From NCBI GenBank assembly GCA_902528215.1, contig CABZRR010000001.1, forward strand, positions 62,001 to 126,000: a DNA stretch of 64,000 bases, in the 5' to 3' direction. Position numbers and translations under genes: made by a program. The notes under the pieces are model-generated. The model searched no databases, was not told the origin of the DNA, and saw nothing but the letters and a program-made list of their open reading frames with translations. Each line of letters opens with the position of its first letter. Positions within the stretch are counted from its first letter, which is position 1. Below, piece after piece: positions 8,230-17,413 of the stretch. The DNA is from an uncultured SAR86 cluster bacterium (GTDB taxonomy: Bacteria > Pseudomonadota > Gammaproteobacteria > Magnimaribacterales > D2472).

Positions 8230-9432
8230 TTATTCCTGATGAGCAATCTGCAAGGCGGTGGTGAAAACCTCCATTGCTTCTTTTAAATCCTCTAGATTCA
8301 AAAAGGTTGGCGCCAGTCTAATATTTGAATCTGCTGGGTCATTAAAGTGAGGATATGTAGACCCTGCAGGCGTTATTAAAACTCCAGCCTCTTCGCATAA
8401 AGCTATGACTCTTTTGGCAATGGGTTTATTTGTATTGTAGGAAATAAAATATCCACCCGAAGGTTTTTTGTAATTGCCTATTTTTGGATTAAGGGAATCT
8501 AATGCATTGAAGGCAACTTCAAATTTTGGTTTAACTAATTCCGCATGTTTTCTCATGTGACTCATAACATCATCCTTATTTTTAAAGAATTCTGTGTGAC
8601 GCAGTTGATTCACCTTATCAGCTGAGACAATCATAGAAGTTCTCTGCCTTACCAAGAGATTAAAAAGCTTGGTTCCTGCAGCAGCAAAAGACAAACCGCC
8701 ACTTCCAAATGTTACCTTGGAGAATGAACAAAATATTGCCGTTTGATCAAGTACATTATGTTTAATAGCCAGATCCCAAACAGCAGTTTGATTTGCTGAC
8801 GGCAGAAAATCATGAAGAAGGTAAGCATTATCAAAAATAAATAAAAATTCACTGGAGTATTCCTTTCCAATTTGTAAAAGCTCAGAAATATTTTCATCTG
8901 TATAGATATCACCTGATGGATTTGAATGCCTTGGCACACAAATTATTCCTTTGACGTTTTTGTTTTCTTCAAGCAGCCCTTTGAATTTTTCAATATCAAC
9001 TCCAGATCCTGTCAGAGGAACAGTCAACATTTTGATGCCAAAATCGTCTATCAATCTGAAATGCCTATCAAAACCAGGAACAGGACAGATAAATGCCACA
9101 TCTTTTTGATCCTTCCATGGCGTTACTAAGCCAAAAAGGTAATTAGCAAGTATGAGTTGGTAAATGAGCAGTAGACTTGATTGTTCTCCAACTAAGGTAT
9201 TTTCTGTGGTAGCTGACATCAACTCTGCACCAAGCTCTCTAGCCTCGTCTATACCTAGTGGATGGCCGTAATTACGAACATCTACTCCACTGAGACTTTC
9301 AGATGGAACACTTTTGGTTAAAAGCTGATTTGAAAGGTCTAACTGATCAGCTCCTGGTTTTCCTCGAGTTAAATCAATCTTGAGATTCTTGGCTTTTAAG
9401 GAAGTAAATTTAGATTCTAGAGATTCATCCAT
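8230..9432 (-). CDS. Aspartate aminotransferase, type Ic (PF12897-like)
   Basis: A 400-residue PLP enzyme. The N-terminal DLTRGKPGADQLDLS (20-34) and DVRNYGHPLGIDEAR (51-65) are specific to the type Ic aspartate aminotransferase family, distinct from classical AspC. Further motifs are HSNPSGDIYT (169-178), DNAY (201-204, binding the pyridine ring side) and SFSKVTFGSGG with K239 as the Schiff-base lysine. It is expected to interconvert aspartate/2-oxoglutarate and oxaloacetate/glutamate. Single gene, divergent from rmuC. Confidence 0.88.
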   Translation of the reverse strand: MDESLESKFTSLKAKNLKIDLTRGKPGADQLDLSNQLLTKSVPSESLSGVDVRNYGHPLGIDEARELGAELMSATTENTLVGEQSSLLLIYQLILANYLFGLVTPWKDQKDVAFICPVPGFDRHFRLIDDFGIKMLTVPLTGSGVDIEKFKGLLEENKNVKGIICVPRHSNPSGDIYTDENISELLQIGKEYSSEFLFIFDNAYLLHDFLPSANQTAVWDLAIKHNVLDQTAIFCSFSKVTFGSGGLSFAAAGTKLFNLLVRQRTSMIVSADKVNQLRHTEFFKNKDDVMSHMRKHAELVKPKFEVAFNALDSLNPKIGNYKKPSGGYFISYNTNKPIAKRVIALCEEAGVLITPAGSTYPHFNDPADSNIRLAPTFLNLEDLKEAMEVFTTALQIAHQE

Positions 9433-9481
9433 AGTATCATTGAGTATATCGAAAAATATATTTTATAGGATAAATTTATAA

Positions 9482-10372
9482 GTGGCATATATATGGATTC
9501 TTTTAATCATAATAATCCTGCTTTTAGGACTATTAATATATCTTCATGTTAAAGATCGTTCGCAAAGTTCAGATTCAAAAGAGTCCTTGAGAGATTTGGA
9601 TAAAGCAGTTGAGAGACAAGAAACTAAACTATCTGATCTATCTCTTGAAATTCAATCTTTTCAAGATCCACTAGGCAAGCTTAATAGGTATTTGTCTGGA
9701 GGAGCATTAGCCGGGACATTTGGAGAATGGGCCTTAGATGCCATAATTAAAGATATTTTTCATCCCAATCAATTCATTGAAAATGCTGAGGTTATAAGTG
9801 GATCCGGTAAAAGAGTTGAATTTGCAATTAAATTACCTGAGGGTCTTCTTTTACCAATCGATGCAAAATTCCCTTCTGGTCTTTATGATAATTATTTGTC
9901 TGCTGTGGACAGCAGCAACTCTCAATTAACAAAAACAGCAATAGATGCAATTCGAAGACATGTAATCAATGATGCAAATGATATCAATAGTAAATATATT
10001 CAATCAGGAGTTACCATTGAATTGGGGATTATGTTTATTCCTAGCGAATCATTAATGCAACTCATAGACTCAATAAGTGACATTAGGGAGCAAATATTTA
10101 GAGATAATAGAGTATTGATTATGGGCCCAAATTCTCTTGCAGCATATCTAATTAGTGTTCATATGGGCTTTAGAACTCTTGCAATAAATGAAAAGGCCAG
10201 TGAGATTATGAAAGAATTTGGGAAACTGAAAAAAGAATTTGAAAATTTTAGTAGTTCCACTGCAGAGCTTCAAAAGAAGGCAGATGCAATGCTAAAAGTT
10301 ATTAACGAACATTCTTCGCGTGAGAGACAAATGAATAAAGCGATTAAAAATATGGAAAATGTAGATAGCTAA
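9482..10372 (+). CDS. rmuC: RmuC-family protein (DNA recombination)
   Basis: A 296-residue protein with a GTG start, an N-terminal membrane helix (3-22), a coiled-coil stretch (about 35-65) and the RmuC core: GTFGEWALDAIIKDIF, VEFAIKLP, LPIDAKFP and IMGPNSLAAYLISVHMGF. RmuC proteins are nuclease-fold proteins reported to limit inversion at short repeats. It is shorter than the roughly 450-residue E. coli protein, mainly because the coiled coil is reduced. It converges with fbpC, 7 bases apart. Confidence 0.9.
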   Translation: MAYIWILLIIIILLLGLLIYLHVKDRSQSSDSKESLRDLDKAVERQETKLSDLSLEIQSFQDPLGKLNRYLSGGALAGTFGEWALDAIIKDIFHPNQFIENAEVISGSGKRVEFAIKLPEGLLLPIDAKFPSGLYDNYLSAVDSSNSQLTKTAIDAIRRHVINDANDINSKYIQSGVTIELGIMFIPSESLMQLIDSISDIREQIFRDNRVLIMGPNSLAAYLISVHMGFRTLAINEKASEIMKEFGKLKKEFENFSSSTAELQKKADAMLKVINEHSSRERQMNKAIKNMENVDS

Positions 10373-10379
10373 AATAAAT

Positions 10380-11033
10380 CTAACGAACTATGATCTTGTT
10401 TTCTTGAAACTCTATTATTCTATCTGAAAAGTATTCAGCCTCTTCCTCATCATGAGTCACTAGAATTACTGACAAACCTTTTTCTTTGAAAATTTTCTTT
10501 GTCTCAACATGCAACTCGCGTTTAAGTTTTTTATCAAGCGCAGCAAACGGCTCATCAAGCAAAAGAATATCTGGATTGGTAATTAGTGCTCTTGCAAAAG
10601 CGACACGTTGTTGCTGACCAGCTGAAATTTCATGAGGGAATTTTTCTTCTAAATCTAGAACTTTAAACAATTCGAGATACTCACGAGCTAATGATTCTCT
10701 ATCTTCAATATTATTTATTCCAAACATTACATTTTTTTTGACACTTAAATGGGGGAAAAGGGCTCTATCTTCAACTACGAGTCCTAAATTTCTATTTTCG
10801 GGAGGAAGTATGAAATTTTTACTTGAAACCAGCTTTTCATTTATTCTTACTTCACCTTCAGACGGTTCCTCCAATCCTGCAATAATTCTTAATAAAGTTG
10901 TTTTGCCTATGCCTGAAGAACCAATAATTGATGAGATTTCACCATCTTTTAATGAGAAACTAAAATCTGTAATTGTAAAAATTTCATCATCATAAGAGTG
11001 AGATAAATCACTTATTTCGAGTATTGTTCTCAT
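10380..11033 (-). CDS. fbpC: Iron(III) ABC transporter ATP-binding protein (FbpC-like, short)
   Basis: A 217-residue ABC ATPase: Walker A GSSGIGKTT (38-46), signature SAGQQ (137-141), Walker B LLLDEP (157-162), and the H-loop in LVTHDEEEA. It energises import by the permease encoded just upstream; the ATGA at 11033-11030 overlaps the permease stop, so translation is coupled. Typical FbpC/PotA-type ATPases are near 350 residues with a C-terminal TOBE regulatory domain, which is missing here. It is the last gene of a Fur-controlled operon. Confidence 0.85.
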   Translation of the reverse strand: MRTILEISDLSHSYDDEIFTITDFSFSLKDGEISSIIGSSGIGKTTLLRIIAGLEEPSEGEVRINEKLVSSKNFILPPENRNLGLVVEDRALFPHLSVKKNVMFGINNIEDRESLAREYLELFKVLDLEEKFPHEISAGQQQRVAFARALITNPDILLLDEPFAALDKKLKRELHVETKKIFKEKGLSVILVTHDEEEAEYFSDRIIEFQENKIIVR

Positions 11034-12655
11034 TTCTTATCTTCCAGTCTAGATGCCCTAATCATCTTTGTTAAAAAGAAAATAGGTATTAATCCTATTA
11101 ATATTATAGCTGTTGCTGGAGCAGCCGCCTCAATCATTCTTTCCTCGGAGGCGTAAATATATGTTGAAACTGCTAAAGTTTCAAAATTAAAAGGCCTCAA
11201 AATTAATGTTGCTGGTAATTCCTTTACAACTTCAGATGTTACTAAAAGAATGCTAGTAAAAAAACTAGTCTTTAAAAGAGGAAAGTGAACTCTATAAAGT
11301 AGATTCAAGCCCTTTGATTTTAAAATACGAGCAGTATCATCAACTGTTTGGCTTATTTTTTGATAACCAGCTTCATAGGTAGAGTTTGCTAAAGCATAAG
11401 ACCTGATGATGTAAGCAAAGATCAAACCAAATATACTCCCGGTAAGAAAATATCCCTCAAAGGAATTCAATATATTGTTGTCTAAAAATACAAATAATTG
11501 AACAATTCCTACCGCGAGAATTAGTCCCGGTACTGCATATCCAATATTTAAAAAGGGATTAGTTACTTTAACGATTGAGCTATTTTGATATCTTATTGAA
11601 AAATTAATTAGCATTGCGATGAAGGTGCAAAGTATTGCAGAAAATACCGATAACGAAATTGTGTTAAAGGATATTCTAAAAAAATGTTTTTCAAAAAAAC
11701 CTGAATTAAATCTTAATGACCAATTCAAAATTTCAAGTATTGGCAAAACAAATCCAATAAATATTGGTATAAAACATATAAGAAAACATAAGAAAGATTG
11801 TTGAGATGATAGTTTTTTTATTGGCATAGGCTTGAAATTTGATGAAATCGTTGAAAAACTGGCGTTTCTTCTAGATGTTCTTTCTATGACTAAACAAAAA
11901 GTTACAAAAATTAAGAGCACTGATGCTAATTGCATAGCAGTAGTCAAATCATACATTCCATACCAAGTCCTAAAAATACCTGTTGTAAATGTTGAAACAG
12001 CAAAGTGGTCCACTGCACCAAAGTCAGATAAGGTTTCCATAGCAACTATCATGGTGCCCGCAATTAAAGCAGGTCTTACAATTGGAAGAGCTAATTTCAA
12101 AAAAATTAATTTTTGAGATAAGCCTAATGTTCTTCCAACTTCAAACATAGATCTTGATTGATTCAGAAAAGCAGTACGACAAATCAAATAAACGTATGGA
12201 TAAAGCGTAAATGAAAAAACTAAAATTGCTCCATAAATATTTCTGATATTGGGAAAAAACGACTCGCTTTTTTGCAAATTAAAGATCGATCCTACAATTT
12301 CATTCAATGTTCCATATGAATCGAATAAACCCGTAAATGTGTAAGCTAAAATATATGGTGGTATTGCTAACGGCAAGATAAGGCCCCATTCAAAAAAACG
12401 TCTGCCTATAAAGTGATAATTTGTGACAATCCAAGCTGTTACAGAACCAATGATTATCACAAGAAATGAAACCCCTGATACTAAAATAAGCGAATTCACA
12501 ATATAGTCAGTTAGAACATAATTATAAATATGCTCCCAGTTTTCGGAGTAGTCTCTAAAGAGACTAAATAGAATTATAAGTATTGGAGAAAAAAATAGTA
12601 GAAGAATCAAAATTGGCAAAACATGCCAAATAGTTAAAATTTTAAAAAACTGCAC
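11030..12655 (-). CDS. fbpB: Iron(III) ABC transporter permease (FbpB-like)
   Basis: A 541-residue inner-membrane protein with two fused permease halves and about 12 helices. Each half carries an EAA-type cytoplasmic loop (around residues 175-195 and 445-470). ETLSDFGAVDHFAVSTFTTG is highly typical of the FbpB/ThiP-like fused permeases for ferric iron. It forms the channel between the FbpA-like binding protein (46 bases upstream) and the FbpC-like ATPase. Iron rather than thiamine is favoured by the Fur box in front of the operon. Confidence 0.88.
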   Translation of the reverse strand: MQFFKILTIWHVLPILILLLFFSPILIILFSLFRDYSENWEHIYNYVLTDYIVNSLILVSGVSFLVIIIGSVTAWIVTNYHFIGRRFFEWGLILPLAIPPYILAYTFTGLFDSYGTLNEIVGSIFNLQKSESFFPNIRNIYGAILVFSFTLYPYVYLICRTAFLNQSRSMFEVGRTLGLSQKLIFLKLALPIVRPALIAGTMIVAMETLSDFGAVDHFAVSTFTTGIFRTWYGMYDLTTAMQLASVLLIFVTFCLVIERTSRRNASFSTISSNFKPMPIKKLSSQQSFLCFLICFIPIFIGFVLPILEILNWSLRFNSGFFEKHFFRISFNTISLSVFSAILCTFIAMLINFSIRYQNSSIVKVTNPFLNIGYAVPGLILAVGIVQLFVFLDNNILNSFEGYFLTGSIFGLIFAYIIRSYALANSTYEAGYQKISQTVDDTARILKSKGLNLLYRVHFPLLKTSFFTSILLVTSEVVKELPATLILRPFNFETLAVSTYIYASEERMIEAAAPATAIILIGLIPIFFLTKMIRASRLEDKK

Positions 12656-12701
12656 TTTGAATTACTGAGTTTAGATAAAAAGGCAGATTATCATAATATG
12701 G

Positions 12702-13721
12702 TTATTTCCAGCCAGCCCTATCCATAAGTTTTAATGCCTCTGAATTAAATTTACCATATTCTGAAACTAAGATTTCGTCCTCTATAAAATCCAAGCCTGA
12801 GCTTGCTATATCAGGATGAGGCAGTACATTTTCTAAGATAGGATATTCAAATGAATTATTTACCATGCTTGCTTGCATTTTTCTTGATAGCAAAAACTCT
12901 ATGAATCTGTTCGCGTTATCAACATTTTTTGCATTTTTTAAGACGCCTAATCCACTTATATTAATATGCACTCCTCTATCATTTTGATTTGGAAAAAACA
13001 TTTTTACCTTCCGAGCTGCTTTTTGTTGATCCTCGCCTGCTTTTCCAGATAGCATATATCCATAGTAGTAGCTATTAGCTATTGCAATATCTGCTATTCC
13101 ACTAGCTACTGCCATTATCTGAGATCTGTCATTGCCTTGTGGCTTTCTTGCAAAATTTGATACGAGTCCTTTTGCCCATAACTCTGTTTCACCAATGCCA
13201 TGAGTTGAAATTAACGATGCTACTAAAGATTGGTTGTAGATGTTATTAGAACTTCTTATAACAACTCTATTGCTCCATTTTTTATCTGCAAGATTCTCAT
13301 AACGAATATCTTTAATTTCTTCATTTGATACATTATCTGGATTATAAAAAATTACTCGTGCTCTTTTAGCAATTGCAATCCATTCATTATTAGGGCCCCG
13401 ATAGTTTTTAGGCACTATTGATAAAGCCTTTGAAGATGAGATGCTTTGAAAATATCCTTCTTTTTGAATTTTCCATAAGTTGCCTGCATCAACAGTAAAA
13501 AAAATATCAGCAGGAGAATTTGCCCCCTCAGACTTTAATCTTTCAAGCAAAGCACTTCCATTACCTAAAATAACATTGATTTTGATCCCAGTCTCTTTCC
13601 GAAAATATTCGTACAGCTGATCATCGGAGTCATAATGTCTTGATGTATATATATTTACTTCATTAGCAACAGACAATGAACTTGCAACCACTAAAATTAA
13701 TGAAAAAATGGATTTAAGCAT
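12702..13721 (-). CDS. fbpA: Iron(III) ABC transporter periplasmic binding protein (FbpA/FutA-like)
   Basis: A 339-residue protein with a signal peptide (about 1-19, cut near SVANE). The mature N-terminus NIYTSRHYDSDDQLY has the tyrosine-rich start of ferric-binding FutA/FbpA proteins, and ANSYYYGYML near the C-terminal half supplies further candidate iron-ligand tyrosines. It is the first gene of fbpA-fbpB-fbpC. An SD-like GAGG precedes the ATG by 8 bases. Expression should rise when iron is scarce, given the Fur box overlapping the predicted transcription start. Confidence 0.9.
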   Translation of the reverse strand: MLKSIFSLILVVASSLSVANEVNIYTSRHYDSDDQLYEYFRKETGIKINVILGNGSALLERLKSEGANSPADIFFTVDAGNLWKIQKEGYFQSISSSKALSIVPKNYRGPNNEWIAIAKRARVIFYNPDNVSNEEIKDIRYENLADKKWSNRVVIRSSNNIYNQSLVASLISTHGIGETELWAKGLVSNFARKPQGNDRSQIMAVASGIADIAIANSYYYGYMLSGKAGEDQQKAARKVKMFFPNQNDRGVHINISGLGVLKNAKNVDNANRFIEFLLSRKMQASMVNNSFEYPILENVLPHPDIASSGLDFIEDEILVSEYGKFNSEALKLMDRAGWK

Positions 13722-13744
13722 TCAAGACCTCTTATATTTTTTAT

Positions 13745-13759
13745 TGAGAATGATTCTCA
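13745..13759 (-). promoter_or_regulatory. Fur box (iron operator) of the fbpABC operon
   Basis: TGAGAATGATTCTCA is a perfect 7-1-7 palindrome differing from the consensus TGATAATNATTATCA at one symmetric pair. It begins five bases past the predicted -10 box and 23 bases before the fbpA start codon, so Fe-Fur bound there would cover the transcription start. Confidence 0.88.
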
Positions 13760-13764
13760 TTTGG

Positions 13765-13792
13765 ATTATATAGAAAGAAAATTTCTTTTCAA
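13765..13792 (-). promoter_or_regulatory. Sigma-70 promoter of fbpABC
   Basis: On the reverse strand TTGAAA (13792-13787) and a perfect TATAAT (13770-13765) are separated by 16 bases. The -35 overlaps the stop codon of the HAD-phosphatase gene, and the Fur box lies immediately downstream of the -10. Confidence 0.7.
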
Positions 13793-14457
13793 ATTATTGG
13801 CAATTTTATAACTTGCCAGCCTTTTTCAATAGAAATTTTCTCAAGTTTTGCATCGGGATTTACAGCTTTTGGGAATTCAACAGCCTCCAACAAAGGCAAG
13901 TCATTTATAGAATCTGAATAAAAAGTTACACCTTTAAAATTTTTATATTGATTATCTTTTATCCAAGAATGTACTAGTTTCAACTTGCCTTCTCCCAAAG
14001 CGGATGGAGAGATAAACTTGCCTGTGCATTTATTGTCTTTGAATTCTACTTTTGTAGCTATAACATTTTTGATTTCTAATCTTTTAGCTATTGGCTTTAC
14101 AATGAGTTCATTTGTTGCGCTTGCAAGCAATATTTTGTTTCCATTTTCACAATGTTCATGCAATAGTTTTAAAGCAAATATATTTATCATTGGTTCAATT
14201 ATTTTTTCTACAAAGGGATGAATTACTTCATTAATCTCATTTTGCGTCATGCCTATGTATGGCTTTAGAGCAAAATTCGTATATTGATTAAAATCTAGTT
14301 GTCCCTGCTGATAATCTAGAATAAATTCATCATTTTTTAACTTTGCATTTTTATCAAGGAGATTAATATCTATCAGGTAATTAATCATCGAATAATCAGA
14401 ATCTCCGTTTAGAATGGTATTATCTAAATCAAAAATAGCTAGGTCAGGCTTGCTCAT
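13789..14457 (-). CDS. HAD-IB family phosphatase (SerB-like fold)
   Basis: 222 residues. HAD motif I is FDLDNTIL with D10 as nucleophile and D12 as acid/base, motif II is in LLASATNE, the lysine motif is in LGEGKLK, and motif IV is FYSDSINDLPLL. An inserted alpha-helical cap (about 20-90) is typical of the HAD-IB group that includes phosphoserine phosphatase. The substrate is not certain; many relatives act on phosphoserine-like or lipid phosphates. It is divergent from rppH, 16 bases away. Confidence 0.83.
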   Translation of the reverse strand: MSKPDLAIFDLDNTILNGDSDYSMINYLIDINLLDKNAKLKNDEFILDYQQGQLDFNQYTNFALKPYIGMTQNEINEVIHPFVEKIIEPMINIFALKLLHEHCENGNKILLASATNELIVKPIAKRLEIKNVIATKVEFKDNKCTGKFISPSALGEGKLKLVHSWIKDNQYKNFKGVTFYSDSINDLPLLEAVEFPKAVNPDAKLEKISIEKGWQVIKLPII

Positions 14458-14473
14458 AAGGGGTTAATCTAAC

Positions 14474-14956
14474 ATGAATGACAAACGTTACAGAAAAAAT
14501 GTTGGCTTAATTGTATTAAATAAAAATAATCAATTGTTGATTTGCAAAAGAAAGGATAAAAGCGCTTGGCAATTTCCTCAAGGTGGTATCGATGCGGGTG
14601 AGAAAAACTTAGATGCAGCTTATCGAGAACTGTTCGAGGAGGTTGGAATTAATAAGCATCAAGTAAAAGTTGTAGCAAGAAGTAATCATTGGTATTACTA
14701 CGATATACCAAGAGGATATAAACCAAGACCTAAAAGTTTAAAGAATTTTAGTGGTCAAAAGCAAAAATGGTATTTACTCAAAGCTAAAGATGAGCTCAAA
14801 ATAAATCTTTCAAATCAAATCCCTCAAGAATTTATAGACTTTGAATGGTCTTCATACTGGTTTGCTTTAACAAATGTTGTTACATTTAAACGAGAAGTTT
14901 ATAGAAATGTATTAATTGAATTTCTTCCAAAATATATAAGCCTATATGATAATTGA
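14474..14956 (+). CDS. rppH: RNA pyrophosphohydrolase RppH
   Basis: A 160-residue Nudix hydrolase that removes pyrophosphate from 5'-triphosphorylated mRNA and so starts decay. The Nudix box (GX5EX7REUXEEXGU) spans residues 37-59. RYRKNVGLIVLN at the start and the C-terminal FKREVYRNVLIEF are RppH-specific. First gene of a tight run: its end overlaps the TauE/SafE gene by 11 bases, followed by lgt, thyA and folA. Confidence 0.95.
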   Translation: MNDKRYRKNVGLIVLNKNNQLLICKRKDKSAWQFPQGGIDAGEKNLDAAYRELFEEVGINKHQVKVVARSNHWYYYDIPRGYKPRPKSLKNFSGQKQKWYLLKAKDELKINLSNQIPQEFIDFEWSSYWFALTNVVTFKREVYRNVLIEFLPKYISLYDN

Positions 14957-15755
14957 AATTCTCATTTATCTATCTTTAGGGACATTTACTGGCCTTCTAG
15001 CCGGCATGTTTGGTATTGGTGGAGGCAGTATATTGGTTCCATCACTAATTTTTATTTTTTATGGCATGGGATTTGAGAGCTCCATAATATTTCTAATGGC
15101 AATTGGAACATCGCTTGCAAGTATATTTTTCTCAGCCATTTCATCAGCACTTTCCCATCATAAAAAAAGAAGTGTTGAGTGGTCTCTAGTGGCCCCTTTG
15201 TCCATGGGAATGATTTTAGGTGCTTTTATTGGTGCAAGGTATGCAGCGACCCTCACAAATGAAAATTTAAAATGGATCATTACCATTTTTTTAATTGTAA
15301 TTGGCATAGAAATGATTTTTAACTTCACGAAGTTTCTTGCTAAAAAAAATAAAAAGCTTATTGATTTATCCAAATCTATTACTCCAATTCATGGGTCTTG
15401 GATAGGATTTTTATCTTCTATAATTGGAATTGGGGGAGGATCATTTACCACGCCACTAATGATCGCTGGAGGCTACAATATTAGAACTGGAATTGGCACA
15501 GCGGCTGCTTGTGGACTTCCAATAGCTCTCGCAGGAGCTATTGGATACATGTATTTTGGAAAATCGACAGAGGCAATTCTTCCGCCAGGCGCTTTTGGTT
15601 ATGTTTTTTGGCCAGCGGTTATCTCAATTTCTTTTGCGAGCTTATTAACTGCTAGAATTGGGGCAAATATAAGTCACTCTATTTCTGAGAAAAATCTTAA
15701 AATGTCATTTGGCATGTTTTTAATTTTGGTTGGTATTTTGGTAATAACAAATTGA
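14946..15755 (+). CDS. Sulfite exporter TauE/SafE family membrane protein
   Basis: A 269-residue integral membrane protein with about eight helices arranged as two repeats. GMFGIGGGSILVPSL (about 20-34) and IIGIGGGSFTTPLM (about 159-172) are the paired glycine motifs of the TauE/SafE family, which exports sulfite or other small organic sulfur anions. The actual substrate is unknown. It overlaps rppH by 11 bases and lgt by 4, so it belongs to the same transcript. Confidence 0.9.
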   Translation: MIIEILIYLSLGTFTGLLAGMFGIGGGSILVPSLIFIFYGMGFESSIIFLMAIGTSLASIFFSAISSALSHHKKRSVEWSLVAPLSMGMILGAFIGARYAATLTNENLKWIITIFLIVIGIEMIFNFTKFLAKKNKKLIDLSKSITPIHGSWIGFLSSIIGIGGGSFTTPLMIAGGYNIRTGIGTAAACGLPIALAGAIGYMYFGKSTEAILPPGAFGYVFWPAVISISFASLLTARIGANISHSISEKNLKMSFGMFLILVGILVITN

Positions 15756-16558
15756 TCATTGAACTTTCAGATTTCTTCAATAACCCAAGTTTAATTGAGA
15801 TTGGCTGGTTTAGAATTCAATATTATGCTGTGACATGGATCCTTTCAGCAATATTAATCTTTCAATATTTAAAAAATCACCAAATCATTAGAGAATTGCA
15901 GCTCTCTTCCGATCAGGTGAATGATATTGTGTTTTTGTATGGGTTAATATTTGGTGCCATGGTCGGCGGAAGATTTGGCTATATGTTTTTCTATGGCTTG
16001 GATCAATTAGCAGCAAATCCACTTAGTTTATTTTTTATATGGGAAGGCGGCTTAAGCTTTCATGGAGGTTTGATTGGAGTGATTTTGAGTTTGTATGTCT
16101 ATTGCTATAAATATAAGATTTCTTTTCTTAGACTTGCAGATTCTATCTGTATTGCCATGCCAATTGGTCTTGGTTTGGTCAGAATTGGAAACTTTATGAA
16201 CGGAGAGCTATTTGGTAGACCTACTGACGGAACTTGGGGATTTATTTTTCCGACAGATCCATATGGCTTTACACGACATCCATCGCAACTCTATGAAGCA
16301 TTTTTTGAGGGTTTAGTTCTATTTATTTTACTTATGTTTGTTGATGCTAAAAACAATAAGCAAGGGATTATCAGTGGAACCTTTTTGCTTGCTTATGGCG
16401 CAATAAGATTTTTTGTAGAATACTTTAGGCAACCTGATTCTCACATGGGTTTTGTTGCATTACAATTAAGCATGGGTCAACTTCTTAGCATCCCCATGGT
16501 AATTATTGGACTCTTACTTTTAATTAAATCTTTAAAGAAAAATGAAGCAATATCTTGA
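15752..16558 (+). CDS. lgt: Prolipoprotein diacylglyceryl transferase
   Basis: 268 residues, about seven membrane helices. It transfers diacylglycerol from phosphatidylglycerol to the lipobox cysteine of prolipoproteins. SFHGG with H104 matches the essential E. coli H103 region, and GLVRIGNFMNGELFGRPTD (141-159) is the Lgt signature with R144. The start is TTG at 15752, giving a TTGA overlap with the preceding stop. It is needed for the several lipoproteins in this window. The last 17 bases overlap thyA. Confidence 0.96.
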   Translation: MIIELSDFFNNPSLIEIGWFRIQYYAVTWILSAILIFQYLKNHQIIRELQLSSDQVNDIVFLYGLIFGAMVGGRFGYMFFYGLDQLAANPLSLFFIWEGGLSFHGGLIGVILSLYVYCYKYKISFLRLADSICIAMPIGLGLVRIGNFMNGELFGRPTDGTWGFIFPTDPYGFTRHPSQLYEAFFEGLVLFILLMFVDAKNNKQGIISGTFLLAYGAIRFFVEYFRQPDSHMGFVALQLSMGQLLSIPMVIIGLLLLIKSLKKNEAIS

Positions 16559-17408
16559 CCTATTAGACAACATTCTTAAAAACGGTGAAGATCGTGGAGA
16601 TAGGACTGGAACGGGTGTAATTTCCTCTTTCGGCCACCAAATCCGTTTTGATCTTAAAGACGGATTTCCTGCAGTTACGACTAAATCACTTGCATGGAAA
16701 GGTGTTGTATCTGAATTATTATGGTTTCTTGAAGGATCTGATGATGAAAGAAGATTAGCTGAAATTAGATTTGAAAAAGACAGATCTGAACTAACTGACT
16801 TAACTAAATTCTCTACTATTTGGACCGACAATGCCGACAATCAAGGTATTGAGCTTGGTTATGAAAATAATGAGATTACAAAAAAACTTGGGCCAGTATA
16901 TGGAGTCCAATGGAGAGATTGGGGTGGCGTGGATCAAATTAAAAAGCTGCTTAAAGATATTAAATCTAATCCAAACGGAAGAAGGCATATTTTAAGTGCT
17001 TGGAATGTCGAGCAACTTGACTCTATGGCATTGCCTCCATGTCATGTTTTGTCTCAATTCTATGTTTCAAAAAGCGGTCGCTTATCATGTCAAATGTATC
17101 AAAGGAGCGCGGACATGTTTTTAGGAGTTCCTTTTAATATTGCTAGCTATGCATTACTGCAGTCAATTTTGGCAAATATCTTAAATCTGCTTCCTGGAGA
17201 ATTTATCCATACATTTGGTGATGCACATATTTATAAAAATAGTTTAGAGCAAGTTAAAGAACAACTCACAAGGATACCTAAAAAACTTCCAAAGCTAATA
17301 ATGCCTCAGCTGGAGTCGATTGATGATCTAAAAAATTGCTCAGTAAGTGATTTTATTTTAGATGGATATAAATCTCACCCAGCATTAAAAGCAAAAATGG
17401 CGATATAG
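16542..17408 (+). CDS. thyA: Thymidylate synthase (long-insert type)
   Basis: 288 residues. It methylates dUMP to dTMP with methylene-tetrahydrofolate, producing dihydrofolate that the adjacent folA product recycles. DRTGTG (20-25), the catalytic C167 in MALPPCH, QRSADMFLGVPFNIASYALL and the C-terminal MAI are all intact. Relative to E. coli ThyA there is an insert of about 25 residues at 66-115. Phrases such as KSLAWKG, DNQGIELGY and WRDWGGVDQI read like the phage T4 td type rather than the enterobacterial type. Confidence 0.96.
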   Translation: MKQYLDLLDNILKNGEDRGDRTGTGVISSFGHQIRFDLKDGFPAVTTKSLAWKGVVSELLWFLEGSDDERRLAEIRFEKDRSELTDLTKFSTIWTDNADNQGIELGYENNEITKKLGPVYGVQWRDWGGVDQIKKLLKDIKSNPNGRRHILSAWNVEQLDSMALPPCHVLSQFYVSKSGRLSCQMYQRSADMFLGVPFNIASYALLQSILANILNLLPGEFIHTFGDAHIYKNSLEQVKEQLTRIPKKLPKLIMPQLESIDDLKNCSVSDFILDGYKSHPALKAKMAI

Positions 17409-17413
17409 ATAAA

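Noticed and set aside
11832..12116. 94-aa open frame opposite the permease gene
   Set aside because: Antisense to fbpB, whose helices and EAA loops are intact; no ribosome site or family motif.
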